Shown here piece by piece: positions 7,123-17,510 of a stretch of DNA of 64,000 nucleotides. The stretch's first letter is position 1. Every line of letters begins with the position of its first letter. This DNA is from Lachnospiraceae bacterium NSJ-143 (GTDB lineage Bacteria; Bacillota; Clostridia; Lachnospirales; Anaerotignaceae), in the NCBI GenBank assembly GCA_022867625.1, contig JALIFM010000001.1, positions 310,001-374,000 on the forward strand. Reading direction: 5' to 3'. The position numbers and the translations under genes are program-made. The notes under the pieces are model-generated. The model made no database searches. It saw only the letters and a program-made list of their open reading frames with translations, and had not been told where the DNA came from.

Positions 7123-8217
7123 TTAAATGTCCAGCTTTCCAAGGTAGTGCTCTATATCTATATTGTATTCGTCACATATAAGCTTCATTTCCTTAAGGGT
7201 GTTTTCGTTTACAGGTATGCCTTGCTCAAGCATTCTGTCGTACGCCTCAACCTCTTTTTCGCCGTGTGTGTATATCCTTTCCTGTCCCTCGGCCTTAGGA
7301 GACTGCCTCAGCTCCTGAAGGAAGTTTGAAAAATGCTCCTTAATTTCTTCCGGATTGCCGAACAGGTTAGGGTTTATTGCAGCAAAACCATGGCATGTAC
7401 CGCCTGTGGAGCCTATGTGGGTATGGTTGGATGTAAGGCCCTGAGAAAGTATGGAGGAAAAAATTTCGGCAATCATGCCATAGCCGTAGCCCTTGTGGCC
7501 GCCGTATTTTTCTGTTGAGCCGCCAAGCGGAAGTATGCCGCCGCCGTTTTTCTCATTTATATTTCTTAAAATATCAGGCGCATCGGTGCTTGGGTTTCCC
7601 TTTGAATTGAGAGTCCAGCCCTCAGGCAGAGTCTCGCCTTTTTTGTTGTAAACTTCTACTTTTCCGCGGGTTACAACTGTTGTTGAAGCGTCAAAGAAAA
7701 AGTCGTAAGGCTCCGCCGGCATAGCTATGGCTATAGGGTTAGAGCCAAGCATTGCCATTCTTCCGTAGGTAGGCACCATAATAGCCTCACTGTTTGTTGT
7801 GGCAAATCCTATAAGGCCTTGTCTGCAAGCCATTTTAGCGTAATAGCCTGCTATGCCGTAGTGGTTGGAGTTTTTGACAGAAACAATGCCTATACCGCTT
7901 TTTTTGGCCTTTTCTATTGCCAAATTCATGGCGTAATGGCCTACAAGCTGCCCAACGCCGAAGTGGTTGTCTATAACAGCGCTTAAAGGTGTTTCGTGCA
8001 CTGTCTCCCATTTGGAGTCCATGTGTATACGCCCGTTTTTAATAGTTTTATAGTAAAGCACCATTCTTTGCACGCCGTGGGATTCTATTCCGTACATATC
8101 GCTTGTTAAAAGAACATCAGTTATTATTGCCGCTTCATCTGGTGTAAAGCCCATTTTTTCAAACACAGTGTTTGAAAATGTCTTCATTGTATCGTACTGT
8201 ATCCTTACGTAGCCCAT
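7123..8217 (-). CDS. Ldh family (malate/L-lactate/ureidoglycolate-type) NAD(P)-dependent dehydrogenase
   Basis: 364-residue member of the LDH2/MDH2 oxidoreductase family, which reduces 2-oxoacids with NAD(P)H using a fold unrelated to classical LDH. Visible family blocks: SHGVQRM near residue 48, the NSNHYGIAGYYA segment (catalytic His region), GSNPIAIAMP and HKGYGYGMIAEI. AGGAGGT precedes the ATG. Members act on malate, lactate, ureidoglycolate, sulfolactate or 2,3-diketogulonate; sequence alone does not decide. It is divergent from a DUF1576 membrane protein across about 150 bp, which may be its functional partner. Confidence 0.85.
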   Translation of the reverse strand: MGYVRIQYDTMKTFSNTVFEKMGFTPDEAAIITDVLLTSDMYGIESHGVQRMVLYYKTIKNGRIHMDSKWETVHETPLSAVIDNHFGVGQLVGHYAMNLAIEKAKKSGIGIVSVKNSNHYGIAGYYAKMACRQGLIGFATTNSEAIMVPTYGRMAMLGSNPIAIAMPAEPYDFFFDASTTVVTRGKVEVYNKKGETLPEGWTLNSKGNPSTDAPDILRNINEKNGGGILPLGGSTEKYGGHKGYGYGMIAEIFSSILSQGLTSNHTHIGSTGGTCHGFAAINPNLFGNPEEIKEHFSNFLQELRQSPKAEGQERIYTHGEKEVEAYDRMLEQGIPVNENTLKEMKLICDEYNIDIEHYLGKLDI

Positions 8218-8268
8218 AAATTACCTCCTGTAAAAGCCTGTAACATTAATTAAATTTTAACAAATTTA

Positions 8269-8297
8269 TTGACTGGTTATGTTAATTATACTACAAT
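8269..8297 (+). promoter_or_regulatory. Promoter of the DUF1576 gene
   Basis: TTGACT (8269-8274), 17-bp spacer, TACAAT (8292-8297). The promoter lies inside a longer open frame that could begin at 8269, which rules out that early start. Confidence 0.65.
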
Positions 8298-8367
8298 GTA
8301 TACCGTGTGCAAAGGTTTTTTGTATTTTTTGTTGGATAGTGTCTGTGTTTTATGGGGGTATTCAAAA

Positions 8368-9687
8368 ATGGAAGCATTTAAAAAAAGCGGATATGTGTGG
8401 ATATATCTGGTCACTGCGCTTATAGCTCTGGCAGGTATAATACTAGGCGATTACAGGACAATACCGGAGGGGCTGAAGATTATGTATTTCCATCCGGCGC
8501 TGCTTATTACCGACTACATAGCTCTTGTGGGGCCTGCCGCCGCGTTTTTAAACGTTGCGCTTGTCACTTTCTTTTCGGCGGTACTTATGTATTTTAATGG
8601 TCAGAAGCCAAACGGCAAGTGCATATTTGTTCTGGGCCTCATGTCGGGGTTCGCGTTTTTCGGAAAAAATATTTACACCATGTGGTACATACTGCTGGGC
8701 ACATGGATTCTCGCTAAAGTTAAGAAGGAGAAGCTTTCAAAGTATCTTACAAGCGGTCTTCTGGCAGATTCGCTGGGGCCTCTTGTGGCTGCTGCATATT
8801 TGTGGCATGGCGGCGGCTACTGGCCTGACTATATAGTAGCCGTAGCGGTAGGCATAGCCATAGGTTTTGTTGTGCCTCTTATTGCCGAGCACACATTTGT
8901 AGTGTTAAAGGGTCTGAGCCTCTACAATGTGGGCTGTACAGTGGGGTTTGTGGCTATAGCTTTTGTTGCAGTTGAGCAGGGTTTCGGCATACCGTTTGAA
9001 AGTCAGGGCTGCTGGTACGAGGGCAGACCAATGGGGTTTGTTGTATTTATGTACGCCATATCGGCCGGTTTTGTCATTGCCGGATACCTGAAGGACAGGA
9101 AACACGCATTTTGCAACTACAAAAACCTTTTAAAGCGTCCGGGAAACGCCAAGCACGATTTTACCGAGCTTGACGGCATGGGCGCGGTCCTTATAAACAT
9201 GGGCGTCAATACTTTTATATGCACTACATACATTATGCTTATAGGCGGGGATTTGAGCGGAGGAACTATAGGACCAATATTTACTATAATAGGCTTTTCG
9301 GCTCAGGGAAAGCACGCCAAGAACATACTGCCCATAATAATCGGCTGTTTTCTGGGTTCTGTAATAAGCCCTACAGCATCTCCTACAACGCATGGCGTAC
9401 AGATGGGAACATTCCTTGGAACGACACTTGCGCCTATGGCAGGCACATATGGGCCTGTAGCGGGAATTATAACGGGAATGCTGCATTCATTTGCGGTGCT
9501 TAAGACCGGAGGCTGCTACGCAGCGGCAAACCTTTACAACAACGGCTTCTGCGGAGCTGTTGTTATGACTGTGCTTTATCCTGTTTTCAGGCATTTCTTT
9601 AAGGAAAACACATATGATGAGCCTTCCGCCAGCATGGCCTGCAGGAGCGACAGCACAGGAGGCACGGGGGATACCGCTCTCAAGTAA
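8368..9687 (+). CDS. DUF1576 family polytopic membrane protein
   Basis: About 439 residues with roughly ten to twelve hydrophobic segments. The pattern SPTASPTTHGVQMGTFLG, a GGDLSGGTIGPIFTIIGFSAQGKH loop region and the final GGCYAAANLYNNGF block fit DUF1576, a transporter-like family of Firmicutes with no assigned substrate. The start at 8368 follows ATGGGGGT; earlier in-frame starts overlap the promoter. The C-terminal 20 residues are polar and Ser/Gly/Thr-rich. Placed back-to-back with an Ldh2-type dehydrogenase, suggesting uptake or export of a hydroxy- or oxo-acid; this is inference. Confidence 0.8.
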   Translation: MEAFKKSGYVWIYLVTALIALAGIILGDYRTIPEGLKIMYFHPALLITDYIALVGPAAAFLNVALVTFFSAVLMYFNGQKPNGKCIFVLGLMSGFAFFGKNIYTMWYILLGTWILAKVKKEKLSKYLTSGLLADSLGPLVAAAYLWHGGGYWPDYIVAVAVGIAIGFVVPLIAEHTFVVLKGLSLYNVGCTVGFVAIAFVAVEQGFGIPFESQGCWYEGRPMGFVVFMYAISAGFVIAGYLKDRKHAFCNYKNLLKRPGNAKHDFTELDGMGAVLINMGVNTFICTTYIMLIGGDLSGGTIGPIFTIIGFSAQGKHAKNILPIIIGCFLGSVISPTASPTTHGVQMGTFLGTTLAPMAGTYGPVAGIITGMLHSFAVLKTGGCYAAANLYNNGFCGAVVMTVLYPVFRHFFKENTYDEPSASMACRSDSTGGTGDTALK

Positions 9688-9754
9688 AATCCATTTTTAA
9701 TAATTATGACAGATGGTAAAAAATATAAATAAATTTTATTTTGGATAAATACTA

Positions 9755-9781
9755 TTGACACGGAAATTTTTGTGTGATAAT
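9755..9781 (+). promoter_or_regulatory. Promoter of the leu T-box leader
   Basis: TTGACA (9755-9760) and an extended -10, TGTGATAAT, ending at 9781, spacing 15. The T-box RNA begins just downstream. Confidence 0.65.
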
Positions 9782-9784
9782 ATC

Positions 9785-10092
9785 AACTGCAACAACCGAA
9801 TTACTTTTACAACACTGTGATGAGGAATAGTAGGTTTTGGAAGCTTTACAGAGAGGTGCCGGCAGGTGAAAGGCACTATGCTGAATAGACTGAACTCGCC
9901 TTGGAGTGTTCCACTGAAAGTAAAGCCATAAGGCTTAGGATAGGCAGGAACGGTAAGCCGCCCGTTACAGCGGCAGGATATCGGATTATTTCCCGTATCT
10001 GACTGAGTGTATCCCTTTATGAGGGGTAAATAAGAGTGGTACCACGGAAGCGCAGGCCTTCGTCTCTAGGTTTAGAGATGAAGGCTTTTTTG
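9785..10092 (+). ncRNA. T-box leader, leucine-specific (CUC specifier)
   Basis: Classic T-box: stem I with GTGATGAGGAATAGTAGG-type AG-rich motif (from 9817), specifier region TGAACTCGCC with the codon CTC at 9895-9897 (leucine, read by tRNA-Leu GAG), and the conserved T-box sequence GAGTGGTACCACGG (10034-10047). It ends in a terminator stem, GCCTTCGTCTCTA against TAGAGATGAAGGC, followed by T6. Uncharged tRNA-Leu would favour the antiterminator and switch on leuACDB. The specifier agrees with the genes downstream. Confidence 0.95.
10056..10092 (+). terminator. T-box terminator (conditional)
   Basis: 13-bp stem with one G-T pair (10056-10086), then TTTTTT. Mutually exclusive with the T-box antiterminator. 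Confidence 0.9.
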
Positions 10093-10224
10093 TTTGCCAG
10101 AACCATTTTACAGGCCTTAAAACGGTTCGGCACAGCGGCCGGTGCATATAGCTTTGTTGTAAGAGGATTCAATATAATTGAATTTTAAAGCGGAATAATC
10201 TATGACAAAGGAGAATGATAAATT

Positions 10225-11883
10225 ATGATGAATTATACCAAATACAGACCGTACCCGACTATGAATATGCCGAACAGGAAGTGGCCGGATAAAGTTATAG
10301 AAAAAGCGCCTATATGGTGCAGTGTTGATTTGAGAGACGGAAACCAGTCCCTTGAGATACCAATGAACCTTGAAGAAAAAATCGGGTTTTTCAAATTCCT
10401 TGTAAAAACAGGTTTTAAGGAGATAGAGATAGGATTTCCTGCCGCCAGCGATACTGAGTATGAATTTGCCAGATACCTTATCGAAAACAACATGATACCT
10501 GATGATGTTACTGTTCAGGTGCTTACCCAGTCAAGGCCGCATATTATAAAAAAGACATTTCAGGCTTTAAAGGGTGTAAAGAGGGCTATTGTCCATCTTT
10601 ACAATTCCACAAGCACTCTCCAGAGAGATGTTGTGTTTAACGCCTCAATGGAGCAGACTACAGCACTTGCTGTTGCTGGGGCCGAGCTTTTGATGGAGGA
10701 GGCCGCAAAACAGCCTGAGACAGAGTTTATGTTCCAGTACTCGCCGGAAAGCTTTACAGGAACAGAAACGCCTTACGCTGTGGAAATCTGCAACGCCGTT
10801 ATTGATGTCTGGAAGCCTACTCCGGGCAAAAAGATAATTATAAACCTTCCTTCAACAGTTGAGATGGCTACGGCAAACGTTTATGCCGACCAGATTGAGT
10901 ACTGCTGTGACAACCTCAAATGCAGAGACAGCATTATAGTCAGCCTTCACTCTCACAACGACCGCGGCCTTGCCGTAGCGGAGACAGAGTTTGGTATAAT
11001 GGCGGGAGCCGACAGGGTTGAGGGAACGCTCTTTGGCAACGGCGAGAGAACCGGAAATGTAGATATTATGACAGTTGCCATGAACCTTTTTACACAGGGA
11101 ATAGACCCTGAGCTTGATTTTTCACATATAGACGACGCTGTGGAAATTTATGAGAAATCCACAAGAATGACAGTACACCCGAGGCATCCATATGCCGGAG
11201 CGCTGGTATATACGGCGTTTTCTGGTTCTCATCAGGATGCTATAAGAAAGGGCATGGACAGAATGAAGGAGCACCCTGACAGATGGGAGGTTCCATACCT
11301 TGCTATTGACCCTAAAGATGTAGGCCGTACATACGACCCTATTGTGCGCATAAACAGCCAGTCCGGAAAGGGCGGCGTGGCTTTTATACTGGAGCAGAAT
11401 TTTGGCCTGTACCTTCCAAAGGCGTTCCAGCAGGATTTCAGCCTTGTAATAACAAAGCTTTCAGATGTAAACCACAAGGACGTGGAGCCTAAGGTTATAT
11501 TTGACAAATTCAATGACGAGTATGTGAATAAAACAGAGCCTGTAAAGCTTATAACATACACTGAGATTAATAACGGCGAAAGCGATGTATCAATAGAAGC
11601 GGTAATAACTGATAACGGTGAGGAAAAGACAATAACAGGCAGCGGCAACGGTGTTATAGACGCATTCTGCCATGCCATGGTTAAATATATGGGAATAGAT
11701 TTTGAGATTGTCAACTACAGTGAGCACTCAATGGAATACGGAACAAAATCAAGGGCCATTTCATACATACAGCTTTCAACATCAAAGGGCGGAGTATTCT
11801 ATGGGGCCGGAATAAGCAGCAACATAACAAAATCATCATTGAGGGCGGTTGTGAGTGCCGCAAATAAGATATTGACGAAATAA
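10225..11883 (+). CDS. leuA: 2-isopropylmalate synthase
   Basis: First committed step of leucine synthesis: acetyl-CoA plus 2-oxoisovalerate gives 2-isopropylmalate. 552 residues. The N-terminal HMGL-like TIM barrel shows the metal/substrate motifs DLRDGNQ and SLHSHNDRG; the C-terminal third is the leucine-binding regulatory domain ([10 protein letters not shown]). The N-terminal opening [16 protein letters not shown] marks the long yeast/actinobacterial type rather than the E. coli type. Two ATGs are adjacent (10225 and 10228) behind AGGAG. First gene of leuACDB, under the CUC T-box. Confidence 0.96.
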   Translation: MMNYTKYRPYPTMNMPNRKWPDKVIEKAPIWCSVDLRDGNQSLEIPMNLEEKIGFFKFLVKTGFKEIEIGFPAASDTEYEFARYLIENNMIPDDVTVQVLTQSRPHIIKKTFQALKGVKRAIVHLYNSTSTLQRDVVFNASMEQTTALAVAGAELLMEEAAKQPETEFMFQYSPESFTGTETPYAVEICNAVIDVWKPTPGKKIIINLPSTVEMATANVYADQIEYCCDNLKCRDSIIVSLHSHNDRGLAVAETEFGIMAGADRVEGTLFGNGERTGNVDIMTVAMNLFTQGIDPELDFSHIDDAVEIYEKSTRMTVHPRHPYAGALVYTAFSGSHQDAIRKGMDRMKEHPDRWEVPYLAIDPKDVGRTYDPIVRINSQSGKGGVAFILEQNFGLYLPKAFQQDFSLVITKLSDVNHKDVEPKVIFDKFNDEYVNKTEPVKLITYTEINNGESDVSIEAVITDNGEEKTITGSGNGVIDAFCHAMVKYMGIDFEIVNYSEHSMEYGTKSRAISYIQLSTSKGGVFYGAGISSNITKSSLRAVVSAANKILTK

Positions 11884-11896
11884 GGGGGATTTTAAA

Positions 11897-13162
11897 ATGG
11901 GAATGACAATGACACAGAAAATTCTGGCTTATCACGCTGGCCTTGAAAGCGTAAGGGCTGGACAGCTTATAGAGGCTGACCTTGATATCGTAATGGGTAA
12001 CGACATTACAACAGCGGTGGCTGTTAAGGAATTTGCCAAGACCGGAGCAAAAAGCGTTTTTGACAGGGAAAAGGTTGTAATTGTTCTGGACCACTTTACA
12101 CCAAACAAGGATATAAAAGCGGCTGAACAGTGCAAGTGCTCAAGAATTTTTGCCAATGAAATGAAGGTCAAAAACTTCTTTGACGTAGGCGAAATGGGAA
12201 TAGAGCACGCTCTCCTTCCGGAAAAAGGCATAGTTTCCTGCGGACAGGTGATTATAGGAGCTGACAGCCATACATGTACATACGGAGCGCTGGGTGCGTT
12301 TTCCACAGGCGTTGGAAGCACTGACATGGCTATAGGCATGGCTACAGGAAGGGCATGGTTTAAGGTTCCCGGTGCAATCAAGTTTGTACTCACAGGAAAG
12401 CCTGCAAAATGGGTAAGCGGAAAGGATATTATACTTCATATAATCGGAAAGATAGGCGTTGACGGAGCATTGTACAAATCTATGGAGTTTGTTGGCGACG
12501 GAATAGATTACCTTTCAATGGACGACCGGTTTACAATGGCCAACATGGCTATTGAGGCCGGGGCAAAAAACGGTATTTTCCCTGCCGATGAGAAGGCCGT
12601 ATCATACGCAAAGGAACACGGAGCAAAAGAGCCTGTTGTTTATAAGGCGGACGATGACGCAGTTTACGATGAGGTAATAACTATAGATTTAAGCTCAATG
12701 CGGCCTACGGTTTCTTACCCTCACCTTCCGGAAAACACAAAGACAATAGACGAGGCTGAAAAAGAAAAGGTCAAAATTGACCAGGTTGTAATAGGCTCAT
12801 GTACAAACGGAAGGCTCGACGACATGAAAATAGCCGCAGACATACTGAGGGGAAGGCATGTTGACAAATCTGTAAGGACTATTGTTATACCGGCTACACA
12901 GCAGATTTACCTTGACTGTATAAAGCTCGGCTATGCCGAGGATATAGTAAAGGCCGGAGCGGTTTTGAGTACTCCTACATGCGGACCATGCCTTGGCGGA
13001 CATATGGGAATACTGGCCTCGGGCGAAAGGTGCGTTTCTACAACCAACAGGAACTTTGTAGGCAGGATGGGGGCCAAGGATTCGGAAGTATATCTTGCAA
13101 GCCCTGCCGTTGCCGCGGCTTCTGCTCTTACAGGCTATATTACTGACCCGGAAAATATCTGA
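11897..13162 (+). CDS. leuC: 3-isopropylmalate dehydratase large subunit
   Basis: 421-residue aconitase-family subunit that, with LeuD, isomerises 2- to 3-isopropylmalate using a 4Fe-4S cluster. Cluster cysteines are visible in [10 protein letters not shown] and in CGPCLGG. The [15 protein letters not shown] block (substrate/cluster loop) is intact. Length around 420 marks the shorter LeuC2/HacA-like type common in Clostridia and archaea. Begins 14 bp after leuA. Confidence 0.96.
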   Translation: MGMTMTQKILAYHAGLESVRAGQLIEADLDIVMGNDITTAVAVKEFAKTGAKSVFDREKVVIVLDHFTPNKDIKAAEQCKCSRIFANEMKVKNFFDVGEMGIEHALLPEKGIVSCGQVIIGADSHTCTYGALGAFSTGVGSTDMAIGMATGRAWFKVPGAIKFVLTGKPAKWVSGKDIILHIIGKIGVDGALYKSMEFVGDGIDYLSMDDRFTMANMAIEAGAKNGIFPADEKAVSYAKEHGAKEPVVYKADDDAVYDEVITIDLSSMRPTVSYPHLPENTKTIDEAEKEKVKIDQVVIGSCTNGRLDDMKIAADILRGRHVDKSVRTIVIPATQQIYLDCIKLGYAEDIVKAGAVLSTPTCGPCLGGHMGILASGERCVSTTNRNFVGRMGAKDSEVYLASPAVAAASALTGYITDPENI

Positions 13163-13179
13163 TAGGGAGGATAAGATAA

Positions 13180-13674
13180 ATGGACGCAAAGGGAAAAGTT
13201 TTTAAATATGGAGACAATGTCGATACAGACGTTATAATTCCGGCAAGATACCTTAATGTATCAGACGGAAACGAGCTTGCCAAATATTGTATGATTGATA
13301 TTGATGCGGATTTTGCTTCAAATGCAAATAAGGGTGACATAATTGTAGCGGGCAAAAATTTCGGCTGCGGCTCATCAAGAGAGCATGCCCCTCTGGCTAT
13401 AAAATGCGCAGGCATAAGCTGTGTAATAGCGCCGTCATTTGCCAGAATATTCTACAGGAACTCAATAAACATAGGCCTTCCTATTATGGAGTGCACTCAG
13501 GCGGCAGAGGAGATAAATGCCGGTGATGAGGTTGAGGTGGATTTTTCCACAGGCGAGATTATTGACAAAACAACGGGAAAGACTTACAAATCTGAGCCAT
13601 TCCCGGAGTTTATGCAGAAAATAATAGCAGCCGGCGGCCTTGTGCAGTATACATCTGAAAACATGAATAAATAA
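13180..13674 (+). CDS. leuD: 3-isopropylmalate dehydratase small subunit
   Basis: 164-residue swivel-domain partner of LeuC. The signature [14 protein letters not shown], which contacts the substrate, is intact, as is the opening [17 protein letters not shown]. This short form pairs with the short LeuC type. GGGAGG precedes the ATG, 17 bp after leuC. Confidence 0.96.
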   Translation: MDAKGKVFKYGDNVDTDVIIPARYLNVSDGNELAKYCMIDIDADFASNANKGDIIVAGKNFGCGSSREHAPLAIKCAGISCVIAPSFARIFYRNSINIGLPIMECTQAAEEINAGDEVEVDFSTGEIIDKTTGKTYKSEPFPEFMQKIIAAGGLVQYTSENMNK

Positions 13675-13695
13675 CATATTTGGAGGCGTGTAAAA

Positions 13696-14772
13696 ATGGG
13701 TACATATAACATAGCTGTTATAAAGGGAGACGGAATAGGCCCCGATATTATAGAGCAGGCTCAGAAGGTAGTAAAAAAGGTTGGTGAAAAATTCGGCCAT
13801 ACATTCAATATGACCGAGGTGCTGGCAGGAGGAGCGGCTATTGACGCCAAAGGCACAGCACTCCCTCAGGAGACAATAGATGTATGCAAAAAAAGCGATT
13901 CTGTGCTTTTAGGGGCCGTTGGAGGCCCTAAGTGGGATAACCTTCCGGGGGAGCTGAGGCCGGAAAGGGGAGCGCTCCTTGGTCTCAGAAAGGAGCTTGC
14001 GCTGTACGCCAATTTGAGGCCGGCTATAATGCACAGAGCGCTCAGCAACGCAAGCCCTATAAAACACGAAATTATAGGCGACAGCCTTGATATACTGGTT
14101 GTACGTGAGCTTACAGGCGGCATTTACTTTGGCGAAAAGGGATACCGTCAGGGAAAATATGGCGAGGAAGCATATGATATTGAAAACTACAGCCCTTTTG
14201 AGGTTGAAAGAATAGCAAAAATAGCATTTGACGCGGCCATGAAGAGAAATAAAAAGGTTACAAGCGTTGACAAGGCCAATGTGCTTGAAAGCTCAAGGCT
14301 CTGGAGAAAGACAATTATAGAGGTGTCAAAGGAATACCCTGAGGTTGCACTTGACCACATGTATGTAGATAACGCCGCCATGCAGCTTGTAAGAAACCCT
14401 AAGCAGTTTGATGTTATTGTTACAAGCAATATGTTTGGGGATATACTTTCTGACGAAGCCAGCCAGATTACAGGCTCCATAGGTATGCTGCCTTCGGCAA
14501 GCCTTGGCGAGGGTTCCTTCGGCATGTATGAGCCTATACACGGTTCGGCGCCGGATATAGCTGGAATGGATATAGCAAACCCTCTTGCCACAATACTTTC
14601 TGTGCCTATGATGCTCAAATACTCATTTGGCCTTGAGGCCGAGGCAAAGGCTGTTGAGGACGCTGTTTCACGTGTGCTTGACAAGGGCATAAGGACAGTG
14701 GACATAGCTGAGGAGGGCCAGAAACATATAGGTACAAAGGAAATGGGCGACGCAGTCTGCGCCGAAATCTGA
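13696..14772 (+). CDS. leuB: 3-isopropylmalate dehydrogenase
   Basis: 358 residues; NAD-dependent oxidative decarboxylation of 3-isopropylmalate to 2-oxoisocaproate. Visible: nucleotide-fold start KGDGIGPDI, the [13 protein letters not shown] loop, the SVDKANVL segment, and the metal-binding [12 protein letters not shown]. Ends the leuACDB operon; a long-loop terminator follows. Length normal. Confidence 0.97.
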   Translation: MGTYNIAVIKGDGIGPDIIEQAQKVVKKVGEKFGHTFNMTEVLAGGAAIDAKGTALPQETIDVCKKSDSVLLGAVGGPKWDNLPGELRPERGALLGLRKELALYANLRPAIMHRALSNASPIKHEIIGDSLDILVVRELTGGIYFGEKGYRQGKYGEEAYDIENYSPFEVERIAKIAFDAAMKRNKKVTSVDKANVLESSRLWRKTIIEVSKEYPEVALDHMYVDNAAMQLVRNPKQFDVIVTSNMFGDILSDEASQITGSIGMLPSASLGEGSFGMYEPIHGSAPDIAGMDIANPLATILSVPMMLKYSFGLEAEAKAVEDAVSRVLDKGIRTVDIAEEGQKHIGTKEMGDAVCAEI

Positions 14773-14790
14773 ACTGAATAACGCTTAAAG

Positions 14791-14865
14791 GCTCTCCGGC
14801 ATTGGGGATAGGGATAAAATGGGGTTATCGATATTATTTATAAAATATGCCGGAGGGCTTTTTTT
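14791..14865 (+). terminator. Long-loop terminator after leuB
   Basis: GCTCTCCGGCAT (14791-14802) pairs with ATGCCGGAGGGC (14847-14858), one mismatch, followed by T7. The loop of about 44 nt is much longer than usual and could fold separately. Confidence 0.7.
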
Positions 14866-14978
14866 GCTCTGGACGTTATTGTGCGCTCACAGCTTTTCTG
14901 GTAATATTAATTCTGGACTAAAACCGCAGGTTTCAGGATATATTAAAATACTGACAGATTATGTTTTGAGGTGCCGAT

Positions 14979-15803
14979 ATGAGCCATGTTTTGGATTTTT
15001 ATTTTTTCAGAAAATTATTTAACAGCTTTTTTGACGATGACATAGGAACAACAGCTGCGGCGTTATCCTACTATATGACATTTTCGTTTTTCCCGCTGCT
15101 TATAATGATGAGTATAATACTTGGAAGGCTTGGACTTGAGTCGGGGGCAGGGGAGGCAATTATGAGGAACATACTGCCTGCGGACGTGCTTGATATAGCA
15201 CAGAAATACCTGATTTTTGTCAACTCTGAGGGGAGCACAAATATACTTTTTGCAAGTGTGTTTTTTACTATATATTTTCCGGTGCGGTCAGTTAAAAAGC
15301 TGATGGATGGGATAAACAGGGCGTATAACCACGAGTGGCGGAAAACCGCTGTAAGGAAATATATGTCTGTGCTCATATTCGGTGTTATAGTTTACGCCAT
15401 GATAATTTTTTCTATTTTTCTGGCGTCGGTTGGTGAAAGTGCGCTTACTGTACTGCTGAAGCTGCTGAGCCTTCCTATAGGGTTTGCGCAGGTTTGGAAT
15501 TATCTCAGGTTTGTCATATTCTGGTGTGTCGGCATAGGGGTTGTTCTGGCGCTTCACTATGTGTCGCCTGATGAAAAAATGAGTGTAAAGGAAATGCTTC
15601 CGGGCTGTGTATTGTCTGTTACGGTCTGGACTGTTGTTTCCGGACTGTTTTCGATATATGTTAAATATATAGGAAGATACTCAATACTCTACGGCTCTAT
15701 AGGCGCCGTAATGATACTGCTCTACTGGCTGTACCTGACTGCCGTGATACTTTTGATGGGCGCGGAGTTTTCGAGTATCCTCAGGGAGAGGAGACGGCGT
15801 TGA
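14979..15803 (+). CDS. YihY/BrkB family inner-membrane protein
   Basis: 274 residues with six hydrophobic segments, in the pattern of the YihY (formerly RNase BN, also BrkB) family: ALSYYMTFSFFPLLI near residue 30, and the final GSIGAVMILLYWLYLTAVILLMGAEF block. Function of the family is not settled; no ribonuclease activity should be inferred from the old name. GAGGTG precedes the ATG. Followed after about 100 bp by a MarR regulator. Confidence 0.88.
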   Translation: MSHVLDFYFFRKLFNSFFDDDIGTTAAALSYYMTFSFFPLLIMMSIILGRLGLESGAGEAIMRNILPADVLDIAQKYLIFVNSEGSTNILFASVFFTIYFPVRSVKKLMDGINRAYNHEWRKTAVRKYMSVLIFGVIVYAMIIFSIFLASVGESALTVLLKLLSLPIGFAQVWNYLRFVIFWCVGIGVVLALHYVSPDEKMSVKEMLPGCVLSVTVWTVVSGLFSIYVKYIGRYSILYGSIGAVMILLYWLYLTAVILLMGAEFSSILRERRRR

Positions 15804-15908
15804 GGCCTCCGATACCTTTGTTTGACAGAACGGAAAAATTTCTATATAATAATTAATACTATATGTTGACTGCGGCATATCAAAATTTTTGAGGATAAGA
15901 GGCTATTT

Positions 15909-16334
15909 ATGGAATTAAAAGAGTGTATAAATTTTTTATTATCGGCTGCACAGCACAATGTTTTTCAGTATTTAAATGTAAAGCTTTCATCTCTGGGCGT
16001 TACACCTTCTCAATACAGTGTTTTAAGCTGTCTTTGGGGAAGGAGTCACGCTACGCCTAAGCAGCTGGCTGAGATTCTTGGAATTGAGACTTCCACGGTT
16101 TCAGGGCTTCTGGACAGACTTCAGAAAAACGGGCTTATAGACAGGATAGTCAACAGCGAGGACAGAAGGGAAGTACAGGTTATAGCCACTCAGAAAGGCA
16201 GAGAGCTTGAGGGGCCTGTGACACGTATTATAGACGAAGTAAACGCCGAGGTCCTCAAGGACTTTTCGCAGGGCGAAATAGACAGCCTTAAGGGTGCCTT
16301 AAGGGCAATAGCCGCTGGCAAGTTCGAGGCATAA
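15909..16334 (+). CDS. MarR family transcriptional regulator
   Basis: 141 residues. Winged-helix domain visible as VTPSQYSVLSCLWGR, TPKQLAEILGIETSTVSGLLDRLQKNGLI (recognition helix) and the wing DRRE. MarR dimers usually repress nearby genes and respond to small ligands. Its target is unclear: the BrkB-like gene lies upstream in the same direction and a kinase-like gene follows. No dyad operator was identified. Confidence 0.9.
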   Translation: MELKECINFLLSAAQHNVFQYLNVKLSSLGVTPSQYSVLSCLWGRSHATPKQLAEILGIETSTVSGLLDRLQKNGLIDRIVNSEDRREVQVIATQKGRELEGPVTRIIDEVNAEVLKDFSQGEIDSLKGALRAIAAGKFEA

Positions 16335-16434
16335 TACATATTTTTAACCGTCTGCCGTAATTATTTATAAGCATATAGGACTATATTGATAATAAGGGAG
16401 TATAATTTTATATTCCTTTTAAGGAGGAATCATT

Positions 16435-17034
16435 ATGAAAAATATAGTTATTACAATAGGAAGGCAATATGGAAGCGGCGGAAGACAGGTAGGAAAGATT
16501 CTGGCTGAAAAGCTTGGGATACCTTTTTATGACAAGGAGCTGCTTACAGAGGCGGCAAAAAAGAGCGGCTTCTGTGAGGAAATATTTAAGGAAAACGATG
16601 AGAAGCCGGCTGGAAGCTTTTTGTACTCGCTTGTAATGGGCGCTAATGGGCAGGATACACTTCCGCTCAATAACAAGCTTTTTCTGGCGCAGTTTGATAC
16701 TATTAAGGAGATAGCATCAAAGGGCTCATGCGTAATTATCGGCAGGTGCGCTGACTACGCTCTTGAGGAGATGGCAAGCGTACTTAATGTATTTATCTAC
16801 GCTGATAAAAAGGTAAGGGTAAAAAGAGCAGTCGAGGAATACGGGCTGACAGCAAGGAACATTGAGGACGCCGTTAACAAGATAGACAAAAAAAGGGCGA
16901 GCTACTATAATTTCTACTCGGGCAAAAAATGGGGAGCAGCTGAAAGCTACAATATTTGCATAGACAGCGGAAAATTTGGTATAGAAAAAACAGCTGACTT
17001 TATTAAGGACTGCGTTGAGGAGCTTACAAAATAA
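16435..17034 (+). CDS. Cytidylate kinase-like family protein
   Basis: 199 residues. P-loop GRQYGSGGRQVG at the start, then KLGIPFYDKELL as in the cytidylate_kin_2 family, and CVIIGRCADYAL (lid/base-binding region). Related to CMP kinases, but this family is separate from Cmk and the substrate is unproven. AAGGAGGAAT precedes the ATG; the gene ends at a strong terminator, so monocistronic. Confidence 0.85.
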   Translation: MKNIVITIGRQYGSGGRQVGKILAEKLGIPFYDKELLTEAAKKSGFCEEIFKENDEKPAGSFLYSLVMGANGQDTLPLNNKLFLAQFDTIKEIASKGSCVIIGRCADYALEEMASVLNVFIYADKKVRVKRAVEEYGLTARNIEDAVNKIDKKRASYYNFYSGKKWGAAESYNICIDSGKFGIEKTADFIKDCVEELTK

Positions 17035-17053
17035 ATTACATATCTTTAATATA

Positions 17054-17087
17054 AAAAGGCCTGCTGATTACAGCATGGCCTTTTTTA
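17054..17087 (+). terminator. Bidirectional terminator
   Basis: AAGGCC-TGCTG pairs with CAGCA-TGGCCTT around ATTA, followed by T6 on the plus strand and preceded by A-rich sequence. It ends the kinase-like gene and the leftward lgt operon. Confidence 0.88.
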
Positions 17088-17510
17088 ATACTTAAAGTAT
17101 TCCATTGTGTATTCTTCCATACCTGTGTCGTGGTCGGTATGTGTGTCTGTAATACTGAATCCATATTTTAAATAAAAATCAACTGCGCTTTTGTTTCTGC
17201 TGTATACTGAAAGAGACAGGCGGCTGTGAGTCTTTAATACTGTATCAAGCAGAGCAGAGCCTATGCCGTTTGAGCGCATACATTTTTTTACAAACAGACC
17301 GGCGATATAGCTTTCTGTAAGGCCTATAAAACCGGCAGGCACACCGCCTGATTCATACACATATATTTCGGCTTGTTCTATTTGCGTCTTGACCTGACTT
17401 AAATTATTTATAAAATAATCTTCCGGTATAAAGCTGTGTGCGTCAATGTTTGCCGAAAGCCATATATCCATTATATTATCTATGTCCTCCGGTTTGAATT
17501 TCCTAATCAT
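17085..17510 (-). CDS. GNAT family N-acetyltransferase
   Basis: 141 residues with the GNAT fold: IRKFKPEDIDNIMDIW at the start, the acetyl-CoA loop near VKKCMRSNGIGSALLD (motif A, R/Q-x-x-G-x-G/A), and the C-terminal NKSAVDFYLKYGF motif. Resembles YiaC-type acetyltransferases; substrate unknown. Last gene of the leftward operon; its start overlaps the end of the preceding membrane protein by 8 bp. Confidence 0.88.
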   Translation of the reverse strand: MIRKFKPEDIDNIMDIWLSANIDAHSFIPEDYFINNLSQVKTQIEQAEIYVYESGGVPAGFIGLTESYIAGLFVKKCMRSNGIGSALLDTVLKTHSRLSLSVYSRNKSAVDFYLKYGFSITDTHTDHDTGMEEYTMEYFKY

